Source: Stenotrophomonas maltophilia
GTDB lineage: Bacteria; Pseudomonadota; Gammaproteobacteria; Xanthomonadales; Xanthomonadaceae
Length of the DNA stretch: 64,000 bases
Reading direction: 5' to 3'
Assembly: GCF_004684085.1 (NCBI RefSeq)
Contig: NZ_SRHZ01000055.1
Coordinates: 1-64,000, forward strand
The stretch's first letter is position 1, and each line of letters starts with the position of its first letter. Below, one piece after another: positions 50,844-60,224 of this stretch. The notes under the pieces are model-generated. The model was not told where the DNA came from. It saw only the letters and a list, made by a program, of their open reading frames with translations, and did not search any database. Made by a program: the position numbers and the translations under genes.

Positions 50844-51992
50844 TCACAGCAGGCGCAGGCGTTCGATCGCCGCGTCCATGGTCGCTTCATTCTTGGCGAA
50901 GCACAGGCGCACCAGGCGCTGGCCGGCCGGCGGGTTCTCGTAGAACGGCGACAGCGGAATGGCGGTGACGCCCTTCTCGATGGTCAGCCACTTCACGAAC
51001 TCATGATCCGGCAGGTCACTGATGGCCGAGTAGTCGACCAGCTGGAAGTAGCCGCCCGGCACCGGCAACGCCTTCAGGCGGGTGCCGGCCAGCTGTTCGC
51101 GGAAGCGGTCACGCTTGGCCTGGTAGAACGCGCCCAGCTCCAGGTGATGCTCCGGCTCGTCGCGGATCATTGCGGCGAAACCGTACTGAGCCGGACCGAA
51201 ACTGGTGAAGGTGTTGTACTGGTGCACCTTGCGGAACTCGGCGGTCAGCGCTGGCGGTGCGATCGCATAGCCGATCTTCCAGCCGGTGCAGTGGTAGGTC
51301 TTGCCGAAGCTGGATATCACAAACGCGCGCTCGCGCAGTTCCGGATAGCGCAGTGCCGATTCGTGGCGGCGGCCATCGTAGATGATGTGCTCGTAGACCT
51401 CATCGGAGATCAGGTAGATCTGCGTGCCACGCAGCAGCTCGGTCAGTGCCTGCATGTCCTGCGCCGACAGCATCGCGCCGGACGGGTTATGCGGGGTGTT
51501 GACGATCAGCATGCGGGTACGCGGGGTAATCGCTGCACGCACGCGGTCCCAGTCGACGGCGAACGTCTGCGGATCCAGCGCGACGTGCACGGCCTTGGCA
51601 CCGGCCAGGTCGATCGCCGGCTCATAGCAGTCGTAGGCCGGGTCGAGCACGATCACTTCTTCACCGGCACGCACCACGGCGTGGATGGCGTTGAAGATGG
51701 CCTCGGTACCGCCGCTGGTGACGGTGATCTCACTGTCCGCATCGACCTGCGCGCCATAGCAGTCCAGCGCCTTCTGCGCGATGGCCTGGCGCAGCGGTGC
51801 CACACCGGTCATCGGCGGGTACTGGTTGAGGCCGGCGGCCATCGCCTTGGCGGTTTCGTCAATCAGTCGCTGCGGCGCAGAGAAATCCGGGAACCCCTGG
51901 CCGAGGTTGACCGCGCCGTGTTCGGCGGCGAGCTGGGACATCACGGTGAAGATCGTGGTACCGACCTTGGGCAGCTTGGTGTTCGGTTGCAT
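50844..51992 (-). CDS. Methionine aminotransferase (YbdL/MtnE type)
   Basis: A 382-residue PLP enzyme of the class I aminotransferase fold. The PLP lysine is Lys231 (SSFGKTYHCTGWKIG), with NTPHNPSG (about 165-172) and YDCYEP also in the site. It is close to E. coli YbdL, which transaminates methionine and prefers glutamine or aromatic amino donors. That would regenerate methionine from 4-methylthio-2-oxobutyrate, the last step of the methionine salvage pathway. The downstream omega-amidase removes the oxo-glutaramate product and pulls the reaction forward. The ATG at 51992 fits family length. Confidence 0.9.
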   Translation of the reverse strand: MQPNTKLPKVGTTIFTVMSQLAAEHGAVNLGQGFPDFSAPQRLIDETAKAMAAGLNQYPPMTGVAPLRQAIAQKALDCYGAQVDADSEITVTSGGTEAIFNAIHAVVRAGEEVIVLDPAYDCYEPAIDLAGAKAVHVALDPQTFAVDWDRVRAAITPRTRMLIVNTPHNPSGAMLSAQDMQALTELLRGTQIYLISDEVYEHIIYDGRRHESALRYPELRERAFVISSFGKTYHCTGWKIGYAIAPPALTAEFRKVHQYNTFTSFGPAQYGFAAMIRDEPEHHLELGAFYQAKRDRFREQLAGTRLKALPVPGGYFQLVDYSAISDLPDHEFVKWLTIEKGVTAIPLSPFYENPPAGQRLVRLCFAKNEATMDAAIERLRLL

Positions 51993-52060
51993 CGGCCTGG
52001 GCTGTGGAGGAACAAGGCCTGAAAGTGTACGAAATCCCGACCGTGCCTGCGGCACCGACG

Positions 52061-52150
52061 GTAGCGCCGGGTCATACCCGGCGGCTCTTTGCACATGCCG
52101 CACCGATCACAGGCCGCGCTGCGCGCTCGCCGGGCGCGGCCCAGCGCTAC
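52061..52150. repeat. Inverted SMAG pair (CGCCGGG type)
   Basis: Forward copy 52061-52084 (GTAG then CGCCGGG palindrome) and a diverged reverse copy at 52129-52150 ending GCGCTAC. It lies in the divergent gap between the aminotransferase and ccmA genes, so it may affect both upstream regions. Confidence 0.82.
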
Positions 52151-52208
52151 CGGGACGGGTTTCGCCGCTACAATTGCCACCGCACTCCGGCATGAAGACC
52201 CCTGCCCC

Positions 52209-52838
52209 TTGAACACCCCTGCATTGCTGGCCGCCAGCGGCCTGAGCTTCTCCCGCAATGACGAGCCGGTGTTCGGCCCGCTGGACTTCCATGTGGACGC
52301 TGGCGAAGCCTTGCTGGTACAGGGCGGCAATGGCGCCGGCAAGACCACCCTGCTGCGCGTGCTGGCCGGCCTGGCCCGGCCCGGTGCCGGGCAGGTGCGC
52401 ATCGACGGCAAGCCGGCCAGCAATGCCGAGCGCGCGCGCTATGTGGCCTACCTCAGCCATCTACCGGCCTTGAAGCCGGATCTGGACACGCTGGAGAACC
52501 TGCACTTCCTGTGCGGCCTGCACGGGCGCCGCGCGCGCCAGATGCCGGGCAACGCGCTGGCCATCGTCGGCCTGGCCGGCTACGAGGACACCCTCGTTCG
52601 GCACCTGTCCGCCGGGCAGAAGCGACGACTGGCACTGGCCCGCATCTGGCTGTCGCCGGCACCGCTGTGGCTGCTCGACGAACCCTATGCCAACCTCGAC
52701 CTGGAGGGCATCACCCTGGTCAACCGGATGATTTCGGCGCACCTGCGCGCCGGTGGCGCTGCGCTGGTCACCACCCATGGTGCCTATGCCGCGCCGCCGG
52801 TACGTACCCGCCAGCTCGATCTCGGCGGTGCCGCATGA
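52209..52838 (+). CDS. ccmA: Heme exporter ATPase CcmA
   Basis: A 209-residue ABC ATPase that with CcmB drives release of heme-loaded CcmE in cytochrome c maturation. Walker A is GGNGAGKTT (39-47), signature LSAGQKRR and Walker [13 protein letters not shown]. The only plausible start matching family length is TTG at 52209. It overlaps the stop of a 6-codon reading frame (ATG at 52192, stop at 52210-52212), which could couple translation. The ccmB start overlaps its stop (ATGA). First gene of the ccm operon. Confidence 0.93.
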   Translation: MNTPALLAASGLSFSRNDEPVFGPLDFHVDAGEALLVQGGNGAGKTTLLRVLAGLARPGAGQVRIDGKPASNAERARYVAYLSHLPALKPDLDTLENLHFLCGLHGRRARQMPGNALAIVGLAGYEDTLVRHLSAGQKRRLALARIWLSPAPLWLLDEPYANLDLEGITLVNRMISAHLRAGGAALVTTHGAYAAPPVRTRQLDLGGAA

Positions 52839-53530
52839 TCGCGCCGGGTACCGAACCGGGCCTGTGGCAGACCGCAGGCGCCCTGCTCAGGCGCGACCTG
52901 CGCCTGCTCTGGCGCCGTCGTGGCGATGCATTGCAGCCGCTGATGTTCGCGATACTGGTGGTGGTGCTGTTTGCCCTCGCCCAGGGCCGCGAACCGCAAC
53001 TGCTGGCGGCCACCGCCGGCGCGGTGCTGTGGCTGGCCGTTCTGCTGGCGGGCCAGCTCTCGCTGGATTCGCTGTTCCGTTCCGATGCAGAAGACGGCTC
53101 GCTGGAACAATGGCTGCTGGCACCGGTGCCGCTGGCCTGGCTGGTGCTCGTGCGCGTGCTGCTGCATTGGGCCACCACGGCGCTGCCGCTGATCGTGGTC
53201 AGCCCGCTGCTGGCGGAAATGCTGCATCTGCCGCATGACCAGCTGCCGATGCTGCTGGCATCGTTGCTGCTGGGAACGCCGTTGCTGAGTCTGATCGGTG
53301 GCGTGGTCGCCGCACTGACCGTAGGCATCCGGCGCTCTGGTATTCTCGTGGCGTTGCTGTCGTTGCCGCTGTATGTGCCGGTGCTGGTATTCGGCGCAGG
53401 CAGTCTGGCGGCAGCCGGACGCGGACAGGATCCGGTCGGTGCGCTGCTGATGCTGGGCGCCGGCCTGCTGGCCGCGCTGGTACTGGCGCCGCTGGCCACC
53501 GCCGCTGCAATACGTATTTCTCTGAGTTGA
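52835..53530 (+). CDS. ccmB: Heme exporter permease CcmB
   Basis: A 231-residue inner-membrane protein with about six helices, partner of CcmA in the CcmABC-D complex. Family features are the [20 protein letters not shown] start, [20 protein letters not shown] with the conserved acidic pair, and [20 protein letters not shown]. Its ATG overlaps the ccmA stop. A 43-base gap to ccmC is the largest within the operon. Confidence 0.95.
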   Translation: MIAPGTEPGLWQTAGALLRRDLRLLWRRRGDALQPLMFAILVVVLFALAQGREPQLLAATAGAVLWLAVLLAGQLSLDSLFRSDAEDGSLEQWLLAPVPLAWLVLVRVLLHWATTALPLIVVSPLLAEMLHLPHDQLPMLLASLLLGTPLLSLIGGVVAALTVGIRRSGILVALLSLPLYVPVLVFGAGSLAAAGRGQDPVGALLMLGAGLLAALVLAPLATAAAIRISLS

Positions 53531-53573
53531 CCGAGCTGAGAGCCAATCCACCCCTGCTGGATAGCCACCACGC

Positions 53574-54344
53574 ATGAATCCGATTGTCCGCTGGTTCCAC
53601 CAACTCGGCTCGCCCCCCACATTCGACCGATTCGCTGCCCGCTGGTCGCGGGTGTTCTACCTTGCGGCGGTGCCGGTGCTGCTGGTCGGCATGTGGCAGG
53701 CGCTGCTGGTGGTACCGCCGGAAGCCAAGCAGCTGGACAGCTTCCGTATCCTCTACATCCACGTGCCCAGTGCCTGGATGAGCCTGTTCGTGTTCGCGCT
53801 GATGGCGCTGTATGCCGCCATTGCCCTGATCTGGCGGATCAAGGTCTGCGAAATCCTGGCCATGGCCTGCGCGCCGATGGGCGCCGGCTTCACCCTGATC
53901 ACCCTGTTGACCGGCAGCATCTGGGGCAAGGGCACCTGGGGCACCTGGTGGGACTGGGACCCGCGCATGACCAGCGAACTGGTCCTGCTGTTCCTGTACC
54001 TGGGTGTGATCGGCCTGTACCACGCCATCGAAGATCGTCGCAGCGCCGCGCGCGCGGCCGGCCTGCTGGCCATCGTCGGTGTCAGCCTGCTGCCGGTCAT
54101 CCGCTATTCGGTGGACTGGTGGGGCGGCCTGCACCAGCGTCAGTCGATCAACGTGTTCGGTGAATCGGCAATCAGCAGCGCGATGATCGCGCCCCTGTGG
54201 TGGATGGTGATCGGCACCAAATTCTGGTTCGCCGGTTCGGTGCTGGCCAAGGCCCGTGCCGACAATCTTGACCGCGAGGCCGGCAAGGCCTGGGTCGGCG
54301 GCCGCGCGGATGCAGTACGCCCGGCCGGGGAGGCCCAATCATGA
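53574..54344 (+). CDS. ccmC: Heme-handling membrane protein CcmC
   Basis: A 256-residue six-helix inner-membrane protein of the heme handling family. It presents heme in the periplasm and attaches it to CcmE. The tryptophan-rich WWD motif is GTWGTWWDWDPRMTSEL; external histidines that ligate heme are in LYIHVPSAWM and WGGLHQRQSI. Length matches the family. The ATG of ccmD overlaps its end by four bases. Confidence 0.96.
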   Translation: MNPIVRWFHQLGSPPTFDRFAARWSRVFYLAAVPVLLVGMWQALLVVPPEAKQLDSFRILYIHVPSAWMSLFVFALMALYAAIALIWRIKVCEILAMACAPMGAGFTLITLLTGSIWGKGTWGTWWDWDPRMTSELVLLFLYLGVIGLYHAIEDRRSAARAAGLLAIVGVSLLPVIRYSVDWWGGLHQRQSINVFGESAISSAMIAPLWWMVIGTKFWFAGSVLAKARADNLDREAGKAWVGGRADAVRPAGEAQS

Positions 54345-54529
54345 CCCACCTGCCCTATGTGATCGGCGCCTACGCCGTGTTCGTGCTGGTGCTCGGTGCT
54401 GATGCCATCGGTTCGTGGCTGCGCCTGCGCGTGGCACGCCGGTTGGCCCTGGCACGCCAGCAGCGGCAGCAGACCCGCGCCGGCCGGCAGGACGCCGCGA
54501 CCCCGTTGTCCACGGAGCTGGAACGATGA
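54341..54529 (+). CDS. ccmD: Heme exporter small subunit CcmD
   Basis: A 62-residue single-helix inner-membrane protein that stabilises the CcmABC-CcmE complex. It has the usual layout: short periplasmic start ([19 protein letters not shown]), then a basic helix ([17 protein letters not shown]). It overlaps both neighbours by four bases (ATGA), showing tight coupling. Confidence 0.9.
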   Translation: MTHLPYVIGAYAVFVLVLGADAIGSWLRLRVARRLALARQQRQQTRAGRQDAATPLSTELER

Positions 54530-54987
54530 CCCCGGTACAACGCCGTCGTCTGGTCTGGGTACTGCTGGCGCTACTCGCCTCCGGGCTGGCCACCGCGCTG
54601 GTGGCGATGGCGCTGGAACGCAACATCGCCTACCTCTACACGCCTTCGGAAGTGCTGCGCGGCGATGTCGATGCGCAGTCACGCTTCCGCCTTGGCGGCA
54701 TGGTGGTGAAGGGTTCTTTCAATCGCCCGGTCGGCTCGCTGGAAGCGCGCTTCGAAGTGACCGATGGCGATGCGCAGCTGGCGGTGACCACCGCGCGGAT
54801 CCTGCCGGACATGTTCGCCGAAGGCACCGCCGTGGTCGCCAGCGGCCGCCTGCAGGATGGGACCTTCGTCGCCGACGAAGTGCTGGCCAAGCACGATGAA
54901 AAGTATGTGCCGAAGGAAGTGGCCGACAAGATGGGCGATGCCCACCGCAAGCATGATGTGCCGGTGACGGCACCCGAGGTGCGCTGA
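54526..54987 (+). CDS. ccmE: Heme chaperone CcmE
   Basis: A 153-residue membrane-anchored periplasmic chaperone (helix at 9-28). It carries heme covalently from CcmC to CcmF/H. The heme-binding histidine is His123 with Tyr127 in AKHDEKYVP. The beta-barrel core starts near [12 protein letters not shown]. The C-terminal tail is short and charged. Its stop touches the ccmF GTG start without a gap. Confidence 0.95.
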   Translation: MTPVQRRRLVWVLLALLASGLATALVAMALERNIAYLYTPSEVLRGDVDAQSRFRLGGMVVKGSFNRPVGSLEARFEVTDGDAQLAVTTARILPDMFAEGTAVVASGRLQDGTFVADEVLAKHDEKYVPKEVADKMGDAHRKHDVPVTAPEVR

Positions 54988-56907
54988 GTGTTGCCCGAAC
55001 TGGGTCAGATCCTGCTGTTGTGCGCGTTGCTGGCCTCATTGCTGCAGACCGGCCTGCCGCTGGTCGGCGCGCATCGCAGCAACCCGGCGTGGATGGCCGT
55101 GGCACGACCGGCTGCGTTCGCACAGCTGCTGCTGCTCGCCGGCGCCTTCGCGGTGCTGACCGCCGCGTTCGTGCAACAGGACTTCTCGGTGCGCTACGTG
55201 GCCGAGAACTCCAATTCGCTGCTGCCGATGATCTACCGCTACTCGGCGGTCTGGGGTGCACACGAGGGCTCGCTGCTGATGTGGGCGCTGGTGCTGGCCT
55301 TGTGGACCGGTGCCGTTGCGCTGTTCTCGCGCCACCTGCCCGCGCAGGTACAGGCACGCGTGCTGGCGGTGATGGGCCTGGTCAGCGTCGGCTTCCTCGC
55401 TTTCCTGATCTTCACTTCCAATCCATTCCTGCGCCTGAACCCGTCGCCGCTGGAAGGCCGCGACCTCAACCCGCTGCTGCAGGACCCAGGGCTGATCATC
55501 CATCCGCCGATGCTGTACATCGGTTACGTGGGCTTCGCCGTTCCGTTCGCATTCGCGGTGGCGGCCTTGCTGGAAGGTCGCGTCGACGCACGCTGGCTGC
55601 GCTGGACGCGGCCGTGGACCAACGTCGCCTGGGGCTTCCTGACCCTGGGCATCGCGCTGGGCAGCTGGTGGGCCTACTACGAGCTGGGCTGGGGTGGCTG
55701 GTGGTTCTGGGACCCGGTGGAGAACGCCAGCTTCATGCCATGGCTGGTCGGCGCAGCACTGATCCACTCGCAGGCCGTCACTGAAAAGCGCGGCACCTTC
55801 GGCAGCTGGACCCTGCTGTTGGCCATCGCCGCATTCGCGCTGTCGCTGCTGGGCACCTTCCTGGTGCGCTCCGGCGTGCTGACCAGCGTGCATTCGTTCG
55901 CGGCCGATCCGTCGCGTGGCCTGTTCATCCTGGTGTTCCTGTCGGTGCTGATCGGCGGCAGCCTGCTGTTGTACGCGCTGCGTGCCAGCCAATTCAGCGT
56001 GGACGCCGATGATCCACGCCGCGGCTTCACCGCCACCTCGCGCGAGACCCTGCTGCTGGCCAACAACCTGCTGCTGGCCAGCGCCTGCGCGATGGTGCTG
56101 CTCGGCACGCTGTATCCGTTGCTGGCCGATGCACTGTCGCTGGGCAAGATCTCGGTCGGCCCGCCCTACTTCGGCAGCCTGTTCCTGCTGCTGATGGCGC
56201 CGATGATTCTGCTGCTGCCGTTCGGCCCGCTGGTGAAGTGGCAGCGCGACCAGCCCTCGCGCTCGTTCGCGCTGCTGGCACCCTGGCTGGGGCTGGCGGT
56301 GCTGCTGGGCGCGCTGGCCTGGTGGCAGGCGCCGCAGAACGGCTGGAAGGCCGGTCTCGGCGTTGCCGCGGCGGCCTGGGTCGGGCTGGGTACTGCCCGC
56401 TTCGTCTGGCAGCGCCTGCGCGGCAATGGCCGCTTCACCGCCGAAATGCTCGGCATGATCGTCGCCCACGCCGGCATCGCCGTGTTCCTGGCGGGTGCTT
56501 TGCTGGTGGAAGCACTGAACGTGCAGCGCGAAGTAGCGTTGGCGCCTGGCCAGCAGGTGGTGGTCGGACGCCACGAGGTGCGCTTCGAAGGCGTGGACCA
56601 TCGCGAAGGTCCCAATTTCATCGCCGACCGCGGCCACCTGCGGGTGTTCCGCAACGGCCGCGAGCTGGCGCTGCTGCATCCGGAGAAGCGCCAGTACGCC
56701 AGCGGTGGCCAGGTGATGACCGAAGCCGGCATCGATGCACGCATCGATGGTGATGTCTACGTGGCATTGGGCGAGCCGCTGGGCAACAATGCATGGGCGG
56801 TCCGGGTGCACATCAAGCCGTTCGTGCGCTGGATCTGGCTGGGCGCGCTGCTGATGGCCCTGGGCGGATTCATCACCGCCGCCGATCGCCGTTTCCGTCG
56901 TCCGTAG
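54988..56907 (+). CDS. ccmF: Cytochrome c heme lyase subunit CcmF
   Basis: A 639-residue, roughly 14-15 helix inner-membrane protein of the heme handling family. It takes heme from CcmE and with CcmH ligates it to apocytochrome c. The WWD motif is WGGWWFWDPVENASFMPWL. Conserved histidine regions are in VWGAHEGSLLMW and DPGLIIHPPMLYIGYVG. The start is GTG at 54988, immediately after the ccmE stop; translation is presumably coupled. Length is normal. Confidence 0.95.
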   Translation: MLPELGQILLLCALLASLLQTGLPLVGAHRSNPAWMAVARPAAFAQLLLLAGAFAVLTAAFVQQDFSVRYVAENSNSLLPMIYRYSAVWGAHEGSLLMWALVLALWTGAVALFSRHLPAQVQARVLAVMGLVSVGFLAFLIFTSNPFLRLNPSPLEGRDLNPLLQDPGLIIHPPMLYIGYVGFAVPFAFAVAALLEGRVDARWLRWTRPWTNVAWGFLTLGIALGSWWAYYELGWGGWWFWDPVENASFMPWLVGAALIHSQAVTEKRGTFGSWTLLLAIAAFALSLLGTFLVRSGVLTSVHSFAADPSRGLFILVFLSVLIGGSLLLYALRASQFSVDADDPRRGFTATSRETLLLANNLLLASACAMVLLGTLYPLLADALSLGKISVGPPYFGSLFLLLMAPMILLLPFGPLVKWQRDQPSRSFALLAPWLGLAVLLGALAWWQAPQNGWKAGLGVAAAAWVGLGTARFVWQRLRGNGRFTAEMLGMIVAHAGIAVFLAGALLVEALNVQREVALAPGQQVVVGRHEVRFEGVDHREGPNFIADRGHLRVFRNGRELALLHPEKRQYASGGQVMTEAGIDARIDGDVYVALGEPLGNNAWAVRVHIKPFVRWIWLGALLMALGGFITAADRRFRRP

Positions 56908-56915
56908 GAGTTTCC

Positions 56916-57533
56916 ATGTCCGAGTCCCCCGCCCCGCGCTCCTCCCGCCCGCTGCCGCCGGTAGCCATCGTGATCGGCGTGCTGTTCTTCTTCGGCCTGC
57001 TCGGGTTGATGATCTACGGGGTGATGAAATCGGGAGACCCGCAGCGCGATGTGCTGCCGTCGGCCCTGATCGACAAGCCGGCGCCGGCGTTCGCGCTGCC
57101 GGTGCTGCACGATCCGGAAATGATCGTGCACAGCGACGATCTGCGCGGCGCGCCCTATCTGCTGAATGTGTGGGGCAGCTGGTGCGCGGCCTGCCGCGAA
57201 GAACACCCGGTGCTGACCCGGTTCGCCGAAAGCAAGCGAGTGCGCGTGATCGGCTACAACTGGAAGGACGACCCGACCGATGCACTGCACTGGCTGGAAC
57301 AGCTGGGCAACCCGTTCATGGTCGTGCTCAGCGACGTGGAAGGCCGCACCGCGATCGACTGGGGCGTGACCGCTGCGCCGGAAACCTTCCTGGTCGATGG
57401 CAGCGGCATCGTTCGCTGGAAGTACAGTGGCGCGATGACCCAGCGCGTGGTCGACGAGAAGTTGATCCCGGCACTGGAAAAGATCGAGAAGGCCCAGGGC
57501 AATGCCGGCAGCACCCTGCATACGGCGCCCTGA
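56916..57533 (+). CDS. ccmG: Thiol-disulfide oxidoreductase CcmG/DsbE
   Basis: A 205-residue membrane-anchored periplasmic thioredoxin (helix about 15-36) that keeps apocytochrome CxxCH cysteines reduced. The active site is WCAAC (Cys90/Cys93 in NVWGSWCAACREEHP). The GVTAAPETFLVDG loop holds the cis-proline and the Glu of the DsbE subgroup. The N-terminal cytosolic stretch is longer than in E. coli. The ATG at 56916 follows TAGGAG. ccmH starts four bases after its stop. Confidence 0.95.
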   Translation: MSESPAPRSSRPLPPVAIVIGVLFFFGLLGLMIYGVMKSGDPQRDVLPSALIDKPAPAFALPVLHDPEMIVHSDDLRGAPYLLNVWGSWCAACREEHPVLTRFAESKRVRVIGYNWKDDPTDALHWLEQLGNPFMVVLSDVEGRTAIDWGVTAAPETFLVDGSGIVRWKYSGAMTQRVVDEKLIPALEKIEKAQGNAGSTLHTAP

Positions 57534-57537
57534 GCCG

Positions 57538-57987
57538 ATGCGCTGGCTGTTGGCGCTGCTGCTTCTGATGCTGCCGCTGGCCGTGCTGGCGCAGCAGCCC
57601 TTGCACGATCCGCAGCCGCTGCAGTTCCGCGATAGCGCTGAGGAACGCCGCTTCCATGACCTGGCCGCGCAGCTGCGCTGCGTGCAGTGCCAGAACCAGT
57701 CGCTGGCCGATTCCAATGCGCAGATCGCCCAGGACCTGCGCCGCGAGGTGCTGCAGCTGATGCAGCAGGGCCACGACGACGCACAGATCAAGCAGTTCCT
57801 GGTCGCCCGTTACGGTGAGTTCGTGCTCTACCAGCCACCGTTGCAGCCGGGCACCTGGCTGCTGTGGGGCGGTCCCCTGCTGGTGCTCGGCGCCGGTGCA
57901 CTGGTGGTGCTGGGCATTGTCCGCCGCCGTCGTCGTGCGGTTGATGCCGCACCGGCCGGCAAGGCCGATGAAGGAGACGGATGGTGA
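57538..57987 (+). CDS. ccmH: Cytochrome c maturation protein CcmH
   Basis: A 149-residue periplasmic redox protein with a signal peptide (ending LAQQ) and one C-terminal anchor helix (LLWGGPLLVLGAGALVVLG). The active pair is Cys48/Cys51 in LRCVQCQNQSLADS, the CcmH/NrfF motif. It exchanges disulfides with CcmG and presents apocytochrome to CcmF. This is the short form; the TPR part found fused in E. coli CcmH is a separate gene here (next). Confidence 0.95.
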   Translation: MRWLLALLLLMLPLAVLAQQPLHDPQPLQFRDSAEERRFHDLAAQLRCVQCQNQSLADSNAQIAQDLRREVLQLMQQGHDDAQIKQFLVARYGEFVLYQPPLQPGTWLLWGGPLLVLGAGALVVLGIVRRRRRAVDAAPAGKADEGDGW

Positions 57988-58970
57988 GCCATTGGCTGCC
58001 GGTGCTGGCCGGTCTGGTTGCTGCGCTGATGGCAGCGCTGGTGCTGTGGCCGCTGCGCCACCATGGGCGCCGCGGTTTCGTGGTGGGCGTGTTCGCACTG
58101 GGTGTGGCCGGTGCCTGCCTGTACCTGCTGGTCGGTGACCCGCGTGCAGCACAGGTGCAACCGGCGCCATCGGTAGCGACGCTGCGCGACGGCGTGCAGG
58201 CCCTGCAGGATGCCTTGAAGCGCGACCCACAGCGAGCCGATGGCTGGGCGCTGCTGGGCCGGTCGCAGTCCGAACTTGGGAATGCCGCAGCCGCGGCGGA
58301 CGCCTTCGCGCGTGCCGCCGCACTCGCTCCGGAAGACCCTGGCGTGCTGGTGGAAGCCGCGCAGGCGCGGGCACAGGCGGATGCCGGCAAACAGTTCGAT
58401 GACACCGCGATGGCCTGGTTGCAGCAGGCGCGCGCACAGGCACCCGACGCCGAGCGCGCCAGCTGGCTGCTGGGCATCGCGCTGCGCCAGCGCGGGAAGA
58501 ATGCCGAGGCTGCCGACGTCTGGAGCGGCCTGCTGCCACGCCTGGAACCGGGGGCCGCGCAGGCACTGCAGGCACAGATCGCCATCGCGCGCGAAGCCGC
58601 CGGCCAGGCGCCCGATGCTGCCGCTGCGACGCCACCGGCACTGCTGCAGGTGCGCGTGCAGCTGCCTGCGCTGAAGAACGCCGAGTGGCCCGCCAGCACC
58701 CAGGTATTCGTGCTGGCGCGGGCCGCGGGTGGACCGCCGATGCCGGTGGCCGCACGCAAGCTGCCGTTGGCCGGTTTCCCCGCCACGGTCGGGCTGGGCG
58801 ACGCTGACAGCCCGATGCCGACCGCACCGCTGTCGGCACACCGCGAAGTGGAAGTGCTGGCACGCATCTCGCGCACCGGCAGCGCCAACCGCAGCGAAGA
58901 CGACCTGCAGAGCCTACCGGTGAAGGTGAGCCTGCCGCATGAGGGCGTGGTGGAGCTGCGGTTTCCGTAA
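57981..58970 (+). CDS. ccmI: TPR-containing CcmI/CycH-like protein
   Basis: A 329-residue inner-membrane protein. Two helices lie in residues 5-55, followed by a periplasmic domain with TPR repeats (about 75-195, for example ALQDALKRDPQRADGWALLG) and a C-terminal beta domain (LLQVRVQLPALKNAEWP...). It corresponds to CcmI, which holds the C-terminal helix of apocytochrome c for the heme lyase. The ATG at 57981 overlaps the ccmH stop by seven bases; a GTG at 57984 is an alternative. Last gene of the ccm operon. Confidence 0.9.
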   Translation: MVSHWLPVLAGLVAALMAALVLWPLRHHGRRGFVVGVFALGVAGACLYLLVGDPRAAQVQPAPSVATLRDGVQALQDALKRDPQRADGWALLGRSQSELGNAAAAADAFARAAALAPEDPGVLVEAAQARAQADAGKQFDDTAMAWLQQARAQAPDAERASWLLGIALRQRGKNAEAADVWSGLLPRLEPGAAQALQAQIAIAREAAGQAPDAAAATPPALLQVRVQLPALKNAEWPASTQVFVLARAAGGPPMPVAARKLPLAGFPATVGLGDADSPMPTAPLSAHREVEVLARISRTGSANRSEDDLQSLPVKVSLPHEGVVELRFP

Positions 58971-58987
58971 CGGTCTACCGCTGCGCT

Positions 58988-59050
58988 CGCCGGGCATGGC
59001 CCGGCGGATGCGCGCTCGGCTCTACAGTAGATCCACGCCATGCGTGGATA
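58988..59050. repeat. SMAG-type repeats between ccmI and metX
   Basis: A GCCGGGCATGGCCCGGC hairpin at about 58988-59007 without a flanking GTAG, a partial reverse element ending CTAC at 59025, and a complete forward SMAG at 59027-59050 with the ATCCACGC stem. They lie about 60 bases before the MetX-family gene. Confidence 0.82.
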
Positions 59051-59111
59051 CGGGCGCCGATGGAAACCAGCGTGTCGCCAGCTCCACATGCGGCCCCGCT
59101 AGAATGCCCCC

Positions 59112-60224
59112 ATGACCGAATTCATTCCGCCCGGCACCCGCTTCCACGCCCTGCCCTCGCCGTTCCCGTTCAAGCGCGGCGGCGCCCTGCACGGCGCGCG
59201 CGTGGCCTATGAAACCTGGGGAACACTGGCCGCCGACGCCAGCAACGCGATCCTGATCGTGACCGGCCTCTCGCCGGATGCACATGCGGCAGCCAACGAC
59301 GCCAACCCGGCCCCGGGCTGGTGGGAAGGCATGGTCGGCCCCGGCAAGGCGATCGATACCGACCGCTGGTTCGTGGTCTGCGTGAACTCGCTGGGCAGCT
59401 GCAAGGGTTCGACCGGCCCAGCCTCGATCAACCCCGCCAGCGGCGAACCGTATCGCCTCGATTTCCCCGAGCTGTCGATCGAAGACGGCGCACGCGCCGC
59501 CATCGAAGTGGTGCATGCACTGGGCATCGAGCAACTGGCCTGTGTGGTCGGCAACTCAATGGGTGGCATGACCGCGTTGGCCGTGCTGATGCTGCAACCG
59601 GGCATCGCACGCAGCCACGTCAACATTTCCGGCAGTGCGCAGGCGCTGCCGTTCTCGATCGCGATCCGTTCGCTGCAGCGCGAAGCGATCCGCCTTGATC
59701 CGCGCTGGAATGGTGGCCGCTACGATGATGATGCGTACCCGGAATCAGGGATGCGCATGGCGCGCAAGCTCGGCGTGATCACCTACCGTTCGGCGCTGGA
59801 ATGGGACGGCCGCTTCGGCCGTGTGCGGCTGGATTCAGACCAGACCGATGACGATCCGTTCGGCCTCGAATTCCAGGTGGAAAGCTATCTGGAAGGCCAC
59901 GCACGACGCTTCGTGCGCTTCTTCGATCCCAACTGCTATCTGTATCTGAGCCGCTCGATGGACTGGTTCGACCTGGCCGAGTACGCCGACGGCGACGTGC
60001 TGGCTGGACTGGCGAAAATCCGCGTTGAGAAGGCGCTGGCAATTGGTGCCAACACCGACATTCTGTTCCCGGTGCAGCAGCAGCAACAGGTGGCCGACGG
60101 CCTGCGCACCGGCGGCGCCGATGCGCACTTCATCGGACTGGAATCGCCACAGGGCCACGACGCCTTCCTTGTCGATTTCGAGCGTTTCGGCCCAGCCGTG
60201 CGCGGCTTTCTCGACGCGCTGTAG
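59112..60224 (+). CDS. metX: MetX-family amino-acid O-acyltransferase
   Basis: A 370-residue alpha/beta-hydrolase-fold acyltransferase. The catalytic triad is Ser149 (VVGNSMGGMTAL), Asp316 (GANTDILFP) and His349 (SPQGHDAFL). The family contains homoserine O-acetyl- and O-succinyltransferases of methionine synthesis. From memory, published work on this family also assigned some Xanthomonadales members serine O-succinyltransferase activity in a cysteine route. Which applies here cannot be decided from sequence by eye; no met or cys gene is adjacent. The product is an activated ester for sulfur addition. The next gene starts directly after its stop. Confidence 0.88.
   Translation: MTEFIPPGTRFHALPSPFPFKRGGALHGARVAYETWGTLAADASNAILIVTGLSPDAHAAANDANPAPGWWEGMVGPGKAIDTDRWFVVCVNSLGSCKGSTGPASINPASGEPYRLDFPELSIEDGARAAIEVVHALGIEQLACVVGNSMGGMTALAVLMLQPGIARSHVNISGSAQALPFSIAIRSLQREAIRLDPRWNGGRYDDDAYPESGMRMARKLGVITYRSALEWDGRFGRVRLDSDQTDDDPFGLEFQVESYLEGHARRFVRFFDPNCYLYLSRSMDWFDLAEYADGDVLAGLAKIRVEKALAIGANTDILFPVQQQQQVADGLRTGGADAHFIGLESPQGHDAFLVDFERFGPAVRGFLDAL

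Noticed and set aside
52089-52208. CcmA starting further upstream in the same open frame
   Set aside because: The extra residues have no ABC similarity, overlap SMAG repeats and lack a ribosome site.
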